A stretch of DNA of 50,155 nucleotides, from positions 1 through 50,155 of the IMG/VR virus record IMGVR_UViG_3300025012_000131; one strand, 5' to 3'. This stretch comes from a virus. Made by a program: the position numbers and the translations under genes. Shown in pieces: positions 1 to 10,302 of this stretch (position 1 is the first letter of the stretch; every line of letters begins with the position of its first letter). The notes beneath the pieces were generated by a model. That model was not told the DNA's origin, did not search any database, and saw only the letters and a list, made by a program, of their open reading frames with translations.

Positions 1-3000
1 TCTTTTGATACAACTAAAGTAGGAGTTGTTGTTACTACTTTTGTAATATCTGCCATAGCTATATCTCTATTTGCTTTTGCTAATTGAACTGCTAAAGTTG
101 CTTCTGCTGAAATCAATGTAGCCCCAACAGCAATTCCTTCAGGAGTTCCATCTACAATTTTAGTATTTATATCAGCATATGGTGCTTTTTTGCCACTATC
201 ATAAAATACTTCCAATGCAGTTCCTTTAAATAATTTAGGCATTCCAATAAAAGCAAAAGGAAATCTACCTGTCCCTGTATCTGTTCCTGTTCCTCCACAT
301 CGAATCATTGCATTTAATAGATTTTGATTCCATCCAATTGAATTATAAGATGTCAAGGTTACGATTACTGTATCATCTAATGAATTTAATTTTGTTGCTA
401 ATAAATCTCTATCTGCTTCATTAGAATTATAAGTATCATATAATTGTGTGAAAACAATAGACAAATCTTCTCGACTAATAACTGTTAGCATTAGGCCAGT
501 TCCAGAAGCACCACTTGCACTAATATTCTTTTTATTAAGTTTTAAATATCTAGCTGAAGAACTTTGATTATCCCCTGTTCCTCGTATAGATAATTCACCA
601 TCAATTGAATATTCCGCAGTTAATAGATTTATTGCATTATTTAATGCTAATTTTGTACTCATTACTAAATCAAATTTCTTTAATAATGCCGTTCTTTCTG
701 ATGATTTTATTTTTAGTCCTTTTCCTGCATAACTTATTAATGGTAATCCTACCCATTTATTTAATTCAACTTGTAATCCATCAACACCACATGAAGCTAC
801 AGTTCCAGTCAAAGAATTTTGATAATTATTTATTAATTCTGTTGAAACTGTTAAACTATTTGCTATATTTATTACATCAGCACTTTCTGCAAGAATTTTA
901 TCAAAAGATTCTCCTAATGAAACAGATTCATCATATGTAATATAATTATCTTTAGCAAAGGTTTTTATATCCATCTGCATAGAAGTAATTGCAACACTTA
1001 TCTCAAATAATTGTTGGTCTACAAGAGTTAATTCATTATCAATTTGTACTTTAATAATTAATGCAGTTAATATATCTTTTTTAGTTTCTGCTATTTTAAG
1101 TTTTTTGTTTATGTCAACTCCTTTTGATGGTTTAATTGTTATTGGATAATCTGATGAATCTTGATTTAACCAATCACTTACAGAATTTAATGCAGTAACA
1201 ATAGCACCACTAGGAGTAGTACCAACATTAAAATAATCGTCTTTTGCATCAAGTAAACCATCATATAATATATTGTCATCGCCTATTATTGCAAGTAATT
1301 CATCAGCAATAGCAATGATATCACCAGATTCATCTTGTACTTCTGTTTTTAATAATTCTAATGCATTAGATTGTTCTTCTGTGATTTCTTTTGCATTAAT
1401 ATATTCATTTACTTGAATTTGAAAATCACTTAAAGCTGTATTTAATTCAGTAATTTGATTTTCTACATATCTTTTCCCATCATCTTGTCTGGCTTTCCCA
1501 ATTGCGTTAATTAAGATTGATTTTGTGTTTTCTACATCTTGAAATAATTCTTTGATTTTTATCCTTTCATCAAATGGACTTAAATCACTAATGATAGCAA
1601 TAGGATAAGTTTTGGGATTTTCTGGTGTACCAATCCATTCATCAATTAGATATGTTTCTAGGGTAGTTAGAGAAACTTGATAATTTGTTTTTTCGTTAAC
1701 GTCTGGCAAATCAAGAAATTCAAGTTGAGTAGCAATGTTGATTACATCCAATGACTCTGCGATTAATTTATCTAATGTTAACTTGAGAAATTTTGCTTCT
1801 ATGGCAGTAATATAACCATCAGAGCCAAATCTATTGAGGTCTATTTCTAGATTTAGAAGTGAGCCATTTAATTCTTCAAATTGTTGGTCAGTATATTCTG
1901 TTGCTGTTATTAATGATTCATTCCACTTTAATTTGTTTAATTCAATAATATTAACATAAGATTCAGTCCTATAAAGATAATCCGCAATTTTATCTCTAGC
2001 AGATTTATTTTTCTTAATATCTGAAATAGTTAATCCAATTTCTCCATTTTCAAAATCAAAACTTGCTTTTGTTATTTTTGCAGAAGCATCAATTCCTAAT
2101 TGTTCTTGAATAATTGCTACTTTATTACCAACAACAATTTTTTTCCAATTATGTTGTTCACTAAGAACTTCTAAAAAATTTATAATGCTAATTTCAATTC
2201 GTGTTTGAGGTATTTTTCGATTATTCATTTCATCTATTGCAGCAAAATATAAATCTGTATCTAGGATATAACTCTCATTTGACCACTCTTTTTCTATCTC
2301 GAATTTTATCTTTTCTTCTAATAATTCTTGTGTAAAATAATTAGATTCGGAAAGATCAATTTGAATAGTGTCAATTTGTAAATCAATAGCTGTAATTTGA
2401 GCTTTTATAGGATCAATCTCCAATTGTTTTGCATCTATTAATAATTGCTGTTCCGCTAAATCTGCAAGAAGGGTTGTAACACTATGTCCTAGAGATTTTT
2501 CTGATTCAATACTATCATTAATTGTTTTTAACACATCAGTTAATATTTTCATTTCATTATTTAAAGATGTTAATGTAATTTGCAAGGCAGATAGTTGTGC
2601 TAATAAATCAGTATGCACTAACGCATTTTGAGATAATGCTATCCTATAATCTAAAATAGCATTGCAAAGCTCATCGCTCATCCAGTCACTATGAGATGTG
2701 ATATTTCCTAATTCATCACGAATAAATGGATAAAGGAAATAACTATAATCTTCAAGGAATGATGTGTTTATGGGGTTAACCCTTTGTATTGACAATCCAT
2801 CTTTACCATATGCACTTAATCTAGTACAAAAATCTTGATCATCTTCACTTTGAGTAATTGTACGCAAGTAATTCTTATTAGTAATTCTAAATCCATCATT
2901 TATTCCAAATTTATCAGTTTCATAAAAATTTATTATTCTGTTTTCTGTATCAAATTTGGCAAGAATTTTAAATTTATCAGATATTTGATTGTTTATAAAT

Positions 3001-3572
3001 TCTAATTTTGTTCCTGTAATACTTTCAAATGTTCTGTATGTATCGTCGATTGATATTGGAAATGTTCCTAAAGTCCACAATGTTCCTTTTAATATTCCAT
3101 CTGTAGTAACAGTGGTAGTTGTGGAAATACCATCGACTATAGTAGTAGTATCCCTTGTAAATCCATTCATTATTTCAGATAATTTTACTGCACTTACATT
3201 GTAATTGTGTAATCTCTTGTTGTTTAATTCATTCTCTAAGGATACACAACTAATTTCAAAATAGTCAGAATCATCATCTGCTGATGGAATTGGACTAGTA
3301 ATTACAAACCATTGAATATAATCACTTAGAACTAATTTTATTAGATACCTATTTCTTATTAAATCTACATGAGGGTTACGTTCTATTTTGTGTTCAATAT
3401 CAACATCAATCTGACAAGGAATAGAAAATATAAGTTCGTCAAGAGCAGATAAATTTATATCTAATATTGTATTGTATGCTTCTGGTAAATTACACAATGT
3501 TGTTTTGTTTGGTTTACATAAAGACAATTTTGCTTTTTGTATTTCTTTTGATAAATCTATATCTGTAAACAT
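1..3572 (-). CDS. Tail-tip / tail-associated structural protein, partial (prophage tail endopeptidase-like, with ILEI-like domain)
   Basis: An open frame starts at ATG 3572 with ribosome site AAGGAGAG and stays open to the window edge (about 1190 codons), so the C-terminus is missing. Residues 1-300 look like the receptor-proximal tail protein that follows Dit in Gram-positive siphophages (prophage tail endopeptidase/Tal type). From about residue 300 the protein is rich in long heptad-like helices, with at least two repeats of an ITxxE...LAESxDVINIA pattern. Around residues 1000-1150 a segment with TVISREDL, FDTY-like QLYDTYN, DDTVIVTL and MIRCGGTG matches the layout of ILEI/PANDER (FAM3-type) domains, which are known in some phage tail proteins. 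The gene lies 28 nt after the distal tail gene, as expected for a tail-tip protein. The family call is by position and pattern; the ILEI call is my reading, not a search result. Confidence 0.75.
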   Translation of the reverse strand, partial: MFTDIDLSKEIQKAKLSLCKPNKTTLCNLPEAYNTILDINLSALDELIFSIPCQIDVDIEHKIERNPHVDLIRNRYLIKLVLSDYIQWFVITSPIPSADDDSDYFEISCVSLENELNNKRLHNYNVSAVKLSEIMNGFTRDTTTIVDGISTTTTVTTDGILKGTLWTLGTFPISIDDTYRTFESITGTKLEFINNQISDKFKILAKFDTENRIINFYETDKFGINDGFRITNKNYLRTITQSEDDQDFCTRLSAYGKDGLSIQRVNPINTSFLEDYSYFLYPFIRDELGNITSHSDWMSDELCNAILDYRIALSQNALVHTDLLAQLSALQITLTSLNNEMKILTDVLKTINDSIESEKSLGHSVTTLLADLAEQQLLIDAKQLEIDPIKAQITAIDLQIDTIQIDLSESNYFTQELLEEKIKFEIEKEWSNESYILDTDLYFAAIDEMNNRKIPQTRIEISIINFLEVLSEQHNWKKIVVGNKVAIIQEQLGIDASAKITKASFDFENGEIGLTISDIKKNKSARDKIADYLYRTESYVNIIELNKLKWNESLITATEYTDQQFEELNGSLLNLEIDLNRFGSDGYITAIEAKFLKLTLDKLIAESLDVINIATQLEFLDLPDVNEKTNYQVSLTTLETYLIDEWIGTPENPKTYPIAIISDLSPFDERIKIKELFQDVENTKSILINAIGKARQDDGKRYVENQITELNTALSDFQIQVNEYINAKEITEEQSNALELLKTEVQDESGDIIAIADELLAIIGDDNILYDGLLDAKDDYFNVGTTPSGAIVTALNSVSDWLNQDSSDYPITIKPSKGVDINKKLKIAETKKDILTALIIKVQIDNELTLVDQQLFEISVAITSMQMDIKTFAKDNYITYDESVSLGESFDKILAESADVINIANSLTVSTELINNYQNSLTGTVASCGVDGLQVELNKWVGLPLISYAGKGLKIKSSERTALLKKFDLVMSTKLALNNAINLLTAEYSIDGELSIRGTGDNQSSSARYLKLNKKNISASGASGTGLMLTVISREDLSIVFTQLYDTYNSNEADRDLLATKLNSLDDTVIVTLTSYNSIGWNQNLLNAMIRCGGTGTDTGTGRFPFAFIGMPKLFKGTALEVFYDSGKKAPYADINTKIVDGTPEGIAVGATLISAEATLAVQLAKANRDIAMADITKVVTTTPTLVVSK

Positions 3573-3600
3573 TTATTTATTTCTCTCCTTTTATAATAAT

Positions 3601-4377
3601 TTAGAGAAGTTTGAATTGGTATTTAAATTGAATTTTCATATTTCCAAAACATTGTATTTGGTTAATTCCTCTTATAAAATCTAAAAATACCCCATTGTGA
3701 TTATCATATCTGTAAGTATTTGGAATTGATGTTTGAATATTTCCATATTCATTATTAATTTGAATATCTTCGTCAGACAAAAGAGATATTATTTTTAATT
3801 CTTTTCCTCCATCTGAAAGATTTACTATAGAAATATCTCCATCTCCTATTTTTTGAAATGATATGATTGGTTTGCACGGGAAATCACCTAGATTTGGAAA
3901 TTCAACGATTGTCCCAGTTGAAGGGTTGGATGATAGGTCAAATAAAGAAGATAAGAAAATGGGCGAGTAGTTAAATGCATCAATATTACGAAAAGAAATA
4001 TTTATATAGCCCTGACGAAGAGAGTTATGTACTAACTCAGGGGCAGAATTAGCTATTGTATAATATCTTTTGTTCGGATTATCAGAAAAATACATTTCTT
4101 TATAATATGATTGGCATAACCATCTTACGGTATTTTTTAATTTTTCATCATCCCAAGTGTCTAAAAATGCAAACTGAAGATTAAGTATTAACGGTTTTCT
4201 AGTTAATCCTTGAAAAAATGGACGATCATTATATCGAGTTGTAGATTCTCTTATTTCTATTTCACTTACAAGTGGCTCTACGCTCATTCCTGGTTTGTCT
4301 ACTGAGCAGTTGATTAGTCCCATATCTTTAGAGTTTTTCGAGTCGTACATAAAAAATAAACTTTCTGCTATGGACAT
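3601..4377 (-). CDS. Distal tail protein (Dit-like)
   Basis: A protein of 258 residues, the usual size of siphovirus distal tail proteins, which form the hexameric ring joining the tail tube to the tail tip. The N-terminal half (residues 20-140) has the family layout: a short strand-rich start, then RPFFQGLTRKPL, and LDTWDDEKLKNTVRWLC, which resembles the conserved segment where the chain wraps into the ring. The C-terminal half is strand-rich (galectin-like in known relatives). It sits between the tape measure gene and the tail-tip gene, the diagnostic place for Dit. The start ATG has an upstream GAGGTGAAAG ribosome site. A 44-nt hairpin separates it from the tape measure gene. Confidence 0.85.
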   Translation of the reverse strand: MSIAESLFFMYDSKNSKDMGLINCSVDKPGMSVEPLVSEIEIRESTTRYNDRPFFQGLTRKPLILNLQFAFLDTWDDEKLKNTVRWLCQSYYKEMYFSDNPNKRYYTIANSAPELVHNSLRQGYINISFRNIDAFNYSPIFLSSLFDLSSNPSTGTIVEFPNLGDFPCKPIISFQKIGDGDISIVNLSDGGKELKIISLLSDEDIQINNEYGNIQTSIPNTYRYDNHNGVFLDFIRGINQIQCFGNMKIQFKYQFKLL

Positions 4378-4402
4378 GTTTTGCTTTCACCTCATTTTAT
4401 AT

Positions 4403-4446
4403 AATAAATGCAGAAAGATATTACTTAACTTCTCCCTGCATTTATT
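4403..4446 (-). terminator. Hairpin between tape measure and Dit genes
   Basis: Perfect 11-bp inverted repeat, AATAAATGCAG at 4403-4413 and CTGCATTTATT at 4436-4446, with a 22-nt loop, starting 2 nt after the tape measure stop codon. It is followed on the minus strand by AT-rich sequence but no clean U-run, so it may be a weak terminator or a 3'-end stabiliser rather than a full stop. Confidence 0.55.
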
Positions 4447-4447
4447 A

Positions 4448-7400
4448 TTATTTTTTAAGTATTTTAACTAAATCATCATAAACCAAACTTACGATTTCCT
4501 TCGCTTGTGACCTAGTAGTGCCTTTAGGGACATTTATATTAAAAGTTGGATTCAAATTATTAGTTGTGGTATTTGTTAGGTTATTTGCCAATTGTGGTAT
4601 CTTAAATGGTTGTAATGATATATTTGGTAGAATAGATGGCATATTTTTAATCAAATCCATCAATGAACCATTGATTCCTGTTCCATTGGCATAAGAAGGG
4701 ATATTTAGGAGTTTTGCTTTGTTGAGGAGTGATTCAGTTTCATTGTGAGAATACACTTCTGAATCTTTAGGTAAATTTACTAATTTAGGGCCACTATTGT
4801 CTCCTAAGAACATTTTACCACTTGGAGTTTTTACTAACTCTCTTCCACCAATTCCATCATCAATTATTGCCAATCCACCAGGATGAGATTTTGTACCTGA
4901 TGCATATTGAGGCGTATCTATCAAATCAAGTTCTTTTGAAGCAGATTTTATCTGTTTAATAGTATTGATTATCGCTTGAAAACTTGTATCAATTTTGCCA
5001 GCTTGAGTTGTTAATGTATTAGTAAATTCATCAGCAAAAGTATTAAGACTTTCTTGAATCCCTTCAATATTTCCATCAAGAATTAATTGAACCTTATCTA
5101 ACCAATATTCATCCTTTAACATAAGTTCATTAAATGCTGTTTCAATATCAGTTTTTTGATCTTCTAATGATTGCTTTTTTGCCTCATATGCTTCATTTTC
5201 GGATTGTTTTTTTGCTTCTAATTCTTTTTTAATAGCATCTAATGCATCTTGTAAATTTTGCTTCCGAAGATCAATAGTATGAGAATTTTGCATATCTTCA
5301 ATTTCACTATTTTTCTCTGCTAATTGTTTTTGCAATTCTGCCAATTTTGCTTTTCCTTCATATGATGTATCATTTTTAAAGATATTTATTTGATCTTGAA
5401 TATCTTGCGCATCAGTTTGAGCAGAATTTAGATCCTTTGTATAATTTTCAGCATTTGCAAGACGATCAATAGCATCAATTTGTTTATTTATTGAATCTTC
5501 TCTAGCCTTTTCTTCGATGTCAATATCATCTAAAACTTGCTGATGTCTTCTATCCTCAGATCTCATTTGTACATCTATTACTGCTAAATCAATTGTTTCT
5601 TGTATTTTTGCTGCATCTTTTAAAGTTTGAACTATATCATTAGCGTAATCTTGCAATGATTTTTGATTCTGATTAAGAGTGAGTTTTAGATTTGCCATTT
5701 CATCATTTAAAGCTTTTTGAGATTCAGTGGTTAAATCTGTTGCTTTTAATAAATGACCAATAGTAACAATTTCATTAAAAATTGCATCTTCTTTTTCTTT
5801 TAATATAGTAATTTGCTTTGCTTGTTCTTTAGAATATTCTTCAGATGACTTATCATATAAATCCATTTCAGATTTAGATAAATTAATTTTTTTATCTAAA
5901 TTAGCAAGAGATTGTTCGAATTTATCAATTTCAATTTGAGTTAGGGAGTTTTTTAGTGCTATTAGCGAGTCTGTAAGTGTATCAATAGATACTCCTGTGT
6001 CATGATATGCTTTTTCTAATTTTTGTAATTCATCATGAGTCATACCCATAGTTTTTCTAGTTTCTACACTTGAATTTTTAAATTTTGTTTGATAAGCGAG
6101 GGTGTCTTCGCCTTTGGGATCAAACCATGATAATGTTTCTCTGACTGAATATCCACCCTCAGATGATACTTTTGCAAATTCATCTTCCATTTTTGAACGA
6201 GCTTGGGATAATTGTGAGATTTGTTTTGACTGTCCTTCAATTAATTGTTTAGATAGGGTAAGTTCTTTATTGTAGTCTTTAGCAGATTTTGCTATTTGTA
6301 GTTGTTTTTCAAGGAGTTTATTAGATTCTTCTGTGATTTTTGATTCTGTCAGGAATGATCTGATTAGAGACTCTTCGATTGATACGAATTCTGATAGAGG
6401 GGTTGTTGGAGATGATTTTTCTTTTTTGTCTTTGGAACCAGACATGCCAATTCCTGAAAAATCTACTCCAGAACTTTTTAAAGCAATGCCATCAAAGCCT
6501 TTAGCAAGTTGACTAGCTTTTACTACAGCATCACGCACTTTTTTTGCTGCTTCAGGGTCTACTCTTGAAAGTTCTGTATAATCAGTTGTTAAAGAGTTTC
6601 TTTCAATATCATAATATTGAGACCAATTGGCAGATAGTGTTTTGAGCAACTGTCTTTCTACTTCCATTTTTGCTTCAGCTAGAGATTTAAAGTTTTTAAG
6701 ATCAACCTGATAATTAATACCATAAGAATCAACAAGACTTTGAATTGAACTTTCCATACTGGATTTATAAGATTCATTTAATAAAATTTTATTTTTATAA
6801 TAATCTTTATCAGTTTCTATCATTTGTAGATAAGCTTGTTCAGATTTCTCTTGTTCTTGCTGGATAAGATTTGTGAGTTCTGTTCGAATAGCTTTTTCGT
6901 CACCAAGCATTCCAAGAAGTTGAGGATATGTAGCAGATAATTTTATGATATTATCTAGTGAAAATTTACCTGTTTCGTTATAAGAATCAAGAGAAGATTG
7001 AATTTCTGATATAGCCGATGCTGAATCGGAGAGAGTTTTTTGGAGAGTGGTGAGAGATTTTGTTGCAGAATCTATCCCATTTGTTGCTTTTGGAACAGTA
7101 TTTCCCAACAAAATAAATGATTGTGCAATCGAATCAACAACTTCTGGTTTCAATTCAGGATTAGATTTTTTAAGGGACTCAGTTAAACCATCGATCGCTC
7201 TTTTGTGCAGTTTTTCAACTTCAGTTGCTTCGATTGTGCCTTCTTTATATTTATTTTGAGCATCTGTCCAATTTTTAAATACATTTTGAATATCCGTATC
7301 TTTTTTAATTGATTCAAATATTCCTCTTAAAGCTACAGAAGGATCTTTACCACTATTTTTTAATGTTCCAACTAAAGACAGGTAATTATCAGAGAAATTA

Positions 7401-10168
7401 TTTATAACATCATTGGAGAGTTTTAATGATTCTAATTCATACTTAACTGTTGATGTCAATCCTTGATCATAAGTTGATTTTATTTCATTTAATTTTCCTT
7501 GCGTAGTAGAAATCTTTTCACTAACTGCATCAAATTTTTCATACCAACCTACTAAATATGATTCTTTAACATCTTCTGACATACCAGTATTAGTTTTGAC
7601 ATTATCTATATTATCCTGTATATCATTTTGTTCTTTTTTTAGATTATTTAATTCCGTTTGGGAAACAACCATTGCTTGTATCCAAGTTGATTGGTTTTGA
7701 TAAAATTGAGAAGAAAGACGCTTAGTTTCTAAATCTATTTCCTCTTTTTTTTTGTCAAGTAAATTACTATGTTTTGAACTTACATCTAAAATTGCTTGAC
7801 CTTCTAAATCATATCCAGTCACCAATGAAGGGAAAAGTTGTGCTAATTGTTGTTGTACGTCAATTAACTTTTGTTTTTCATCCACAGTTTTATTAGTTAC
7901 GCCAGATAATTTATTATATACGTCAATTAATTCTTTAGCTTTTGAATAGTCAGAACTCATATTACTTAAATTATCCAATATATCTTTAAAAGCTTGAGAT
8001 TGTTCTTCCATAGATTCTTTAGACTTACCCAGATGTTCTACTAATTTTTGAACTAATGTAATTACGCCTGTAATTGCCAAACTTAATCCCAATGTCATAG
8101 TTGTTTGCAACGCAATTACAGAAATTCTTGTTGATGTTAATCCTGTTCTTAAAAAAGCTAATGCCCCAGAAAATCCTCTGACTCCTCCAGTTGCAGTTGA
8201 CCATAAAACAGGGATTGATCGCAATAAACCATATTGTTCAACTTTTAATCTTATTGTTTCATAAATAGATGTCCTCAGAGCACTAGAAAATACTAATACT
8301 GCAGTTGTGGAAGCTCCTGCTAATGCTGGTATACCTCCAAAAACAGAAGAAACCCCATTTAATAAACTAACTAGACCACTAAGAACACCAATTCCACCTT
8401 TAAGTAAATCAGAAGAGAAAAATAATTTGTAAAGCTCCTCAAGACTAACGCGAAATTGTTTAACCTTGGCCTCGACTGAGGTTAAGTATACTTCATTTTC
8501 CTTTGCACTAGACCCTACTGAAGTTAATGCATCTCCCATTGTTTTTTCGGCTTCAGAAAAGTTTTGAAGAGTGGCTGCTAGAACATTTGCCTGATATTTT
8601 CCACCCATATCTTCTAGAAGTTTACTTCTACTCATATCGTCCATGCCCATATAGACCTTACTAAAATCCTTGAGTATATTATAGGTACTTCTAAAGCCAC
8701 CATCAACATTTCTTATTTGAACTCCAACAGCACTCAAATCTGCTTCTAATTTTGGGAATACATCTTTTGATTCTTCATCTACACCCCTAAGTCTAAGTGC
8801 CAAAGTTTTAAATCCATTTCCTACTTTTTCTGGATTTTGAACTACAGCATTTGCTGCAGTTAAAAGTGCAGTTGTTTCTTCAATTGTATTTCCTGCTTGT
8901 GCCATGACCGCAGAAGAACGTTCATATGCACTTCCTAGCCCATCTACAGAAATACTGTGTTTATTCGACACTTCATTCATAATATCGATTACTTTCGAGC
9001 TTTCACTTACTTGAAGATCAAAACCTTTTAATGTTGAAATTAAATACTGTGTTGCTTTATCAACATTTTCAATATCTCCTACGTTTTGCATAATTAAAGC
9101 TTCTTTTGCAAGTTCTTTTGCTTCTCTTAACGTATAACCCATTTTTGCAAAATTCGTAGTAGCTTTTATTACTTCAATAGTTGTTCTGGCAAGAGATTTG
9201 CCTAAATTAGAAGAATCATTTTCAAACTCTTTATAGGCCATGTCTGTCTCGTTAGTAACCTTTTTTAAATTTATCATGGCAGAATCTAAATCCTTGATAA
9301 AAACCACCGCAGATTTTATTTGGGAAATAGTTCCAAAAATTAAATTTCCCATCCCAAGCCACGTAAGCATTTTAAAAGCTACGAGCTTTAAGGATTCACC
9401 TAGAGACATCGCATTTCTATTTACGGTATTTATTCCATTGGCAATAGCAGTTGTATTTAAACTATTAAATTCCGCTCTTAATAACCCTACATTTCTTCGT
9501 AAATTTTCTGTTGTTGGAGTTAGTTGATTTAATCTAGTTCTTAAATTATTTAATTCATCTACGTTATATAGTCCAGTTCTTTGAGTTTCAAATCTACTCA
9601 TTGAAGAGTTTAAATTCATTTGTTGTATTCTTAGATAATGCTCTAAAGAATCAGCATTACTCTGTATTTGTGCATTTAGTCTTTGGCGTAATTGTAATTC
9701 TCTTTCAATATTAACATTAGAATTATCGCTATTTTTCATGTTTGTTCTTGAAAGTCTTTGAGTCAGTTCATCCCATTGCAATGTATATCTTTTAATAGCA
9801 CCACTTGCTGTATCAACTTTTAAACTTACCTTGCCAAACTCATCATATACAACAGAAGTTTGGCCTTTAAACTTTTGGAAAGTAGAAACTAAATTATTTA
9901 TTGTTCCAATATATTTCTGTGCTTCTTGATTTGGATTATCAAGATTAAACATTGGTGCTTTTATTGCATTAAGTTCTTTTGCAGCAGATTTAGAAAGTTG
10001 ACTTAATCTTTCCAATCCCTTTAATGTATTTTCATTAAGATTTAAATTTATATTTAATTTGTGATTTGCCGTTATATACTTCTGTATATCTTGAATCTGT
10101 TTAGTTAAGTCTTGCGGGGTCCATGATATTTTAATTTTTATTCCAAACATATCATCATTACTAGCCAA
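4448..10168 (-). CDS. Tail tape measure protein
   Basis: At 1906 residues this is the largest complete gene. Tape measure proteins set tail length and help DNA enter the cell; at about 1.5 angstrom per residue this would suggest a tail close to 285 nm. Residues about 290-500 carry the phage minor tail/tape measure domain (DLDSAMINLKKVTNE, then NFAKMGYTLREAKELAKEAL and GNGFKTLALRLRG). Hydrophobic segments lie near 595-640 and 683-715. Residues 1270-1700 are strongly charged heptad-rich coiled coil. The last 190 residues contain the GGLAIIDDGIGGRELV and LPKDSEVYSHNET motifs common near tape measure C-termini. The start is TTG at 10168 with GAGAGGTG upstream. Dit follows directly; the chaperones usually found just upstream lie 4 kb away at 13.7-14.6 kb, separated by regulatory genes. 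Confidence 0.95.
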   Translation of the reverse strand: MASNDDMFGIKIKISWTPQDLTKQIQDIQKYITANHKLNINLNLNENTLKGLERLSQLSKSAAKELNAIKAPMFNLDNPNQEAQKYIGTINNLVSTFQKFKGQTSVVYDEFGKVSLKVDTASGAIKRYTLQWDELTQRLSRTNMKNSDNSNVNIERELQLRQRLNAQIQSNADSLEHYLRIQQMNLNSSMSRFETQRTGLYNVDELNNLRTRLNQLTPTTENLRRNVGLLRAEFNSLNTTAIANGINTVNRNAMSLGESLKLVAFKMLTWLGMGNLIFGTISQIKSAVVFIKDLDSAMINLKKVTNETDMAYKEFENDSSNLGKSLARTTIEVIKATTNFAKMGYTLREAKELAKEALIMQNVGDIENVDKATQYLISTLKGFDLQVSESSKVIDIMNEVSNKHSISVDGLGSAYERSSAVMAQAGNTIEETTALLTAANAVVQNPEKVGNGFKTLALRLRGVDEESKDVFPKLEADLSAVGVQIRNVDGGFRSTYNILKDFSKVYMGMDDMSRSKLLEDMGGKYQANVLAATLQNFSEAEKTMGDALTSVGSSAKENEVYLTSVEAKVKQFRVSLEELYKLFFSSDLLKGGIGVLSGLVSLLNGVSSVFGGIPALAGASTTAVLVFSSALRTSIYETIRLKVEQYGLLRSIPVLWSTATGGVRGFSGALAFLRTGLTSTRISVIALQTTMTLGLSLAITGVITLVQKLVEHLGKSKESMEEQSQAFKDILDNLSNMSSDYSKAKELIDVYNKLSGVTNKTVDEKQKLIDVQQQLAQLFPSLVTGYDLEGQAILDVSSKHSNLLDKKKEEIDLETKRLSSQFYQNQSTWIQAMVVSQTELNNLKKEQNDIQDNIDNVKTNTGMSEDVKESYLVGWYEKFDAVSEKISTTQGKLNEIKSTYDQGLTSTVKYELESLKLSNDVINNFSDNYLSLVGTLKNSGKDPSVALRGIFESIKKDTDIQNVFKNWTDAQNKYKEGTIEATEVEKLHKRAIDGLTESLKKSNPELKPEVVDSIAQSFILLGNTVPKATNGIDSATKSLTTLQKTLSDSASAISEIQSSLDSYNETGKFSLDNIIKLSATYPQLLGMLGDEKAIRTELTNLIQQEQEKSEQAYLQMIETDKDYYKNKILLNESYKSSMESSIQSLVDSYGINYQVDLKNFKSLAEAKMEVERQLLKTLSANWSQYYDIERNSLTTDYTELSRVDPEAAKKVRDAVVKASQLAKGFDGIALKSSGVDFSGIGMSGSKDKKEKSSPTTPLSEFVSIEESLIRSFLTESKITEESNKLLEKQLQIAKSAKDYNKELTLSKQLIEGQSKQISQLSQARSKMEDEFAKVSSEGGYSVRETLSWFDPKGEDTLAYQTKFKNSSVETRKTMGMTHDELQKLEKAYHDTGVSIDTLTDSLIALKNSLTQIEIDKFEQSLANLDKKINLSKSEMDLYDKSSEEYSKEQAKQITILKEKEDAIFNEIVTIGHLLKATDLTTESQKALNDEMANLKLTLNQNQKSLQDYANDIVQTLKDAAKIQETIDLAVIDVQMRSEDRRHQQVLDDIDIEEKAREDSINKQIDAIDRLANAENYTKDLNSAQTDAQDIQDQINIFKNDTSYEGKAKLAELQKQLAEKNSEIEDMQNSHTIDLRKQNLQDALDAIKKELEAKKQSENEAYEAKKQSLEDQKTDIETAFNELMLKDEYWLDKVQLILDGNIEGIQESLNTFADEFTNTLTTQAGKIDTSFQAIINTIKQIKSASKELDLIDTPQYASGTKSHPGGLAIIDDGIGGRELVKTPSGKMFLGDNSGPKLVNLPKDSEVYSHNETESLLNKAKLLNIPSYANGTGINGSLMDLIKNMPSILPNISLQPFKIPQLANNLTNTTTNNLNPTFNINVPKGTTRSQAKEIVSLVYDDLVKILKK

Positions 10169-10207
10169 ATTAATTCACCTCTCTTTATATTTTAGGGCAT
10201 GAAAATA

Positions 10208-10229
10208 CCCTACACTTCAAAGAGTAGGG
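10208..10229 (-). other. Small hairpin in tape measure leader
   Basis: CCCTAC and GTAGGG arms (6 bp, 10-nt loop) about 40 nt upstream of the tape measure start. On the minus strand it is followed by TATTTTC, so it could be a weak terminator or leader structure. Confidence 0.35.
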
Positions 10230-10281
10230 AGTTGATTTTATTTATTATTTATTTGTTCTATTATTCATCACATCACAAAAT

Positions 10282-10302
10282 AAAAAATCTCCAAATGGAG
10301 GT
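10282..10302 (-). terminator. Terminator after MazF/PemK-like gene
   Basis: On the minus strand a short CTCCA-TT-TGGAG hairpin is followed by ATTTTTTATTTT directly after the toxin stop codon at 10303. The U-run makes an intrinsic terminator likely, although the stem is short. Confidence 0.6.

Noticed and set aside
605-940. Plus-strand 111-codon frame
   Set aside because: Antisense shadow of the large tail-tip gene; leucine/isoleucine-rich composition and no ribosome site.
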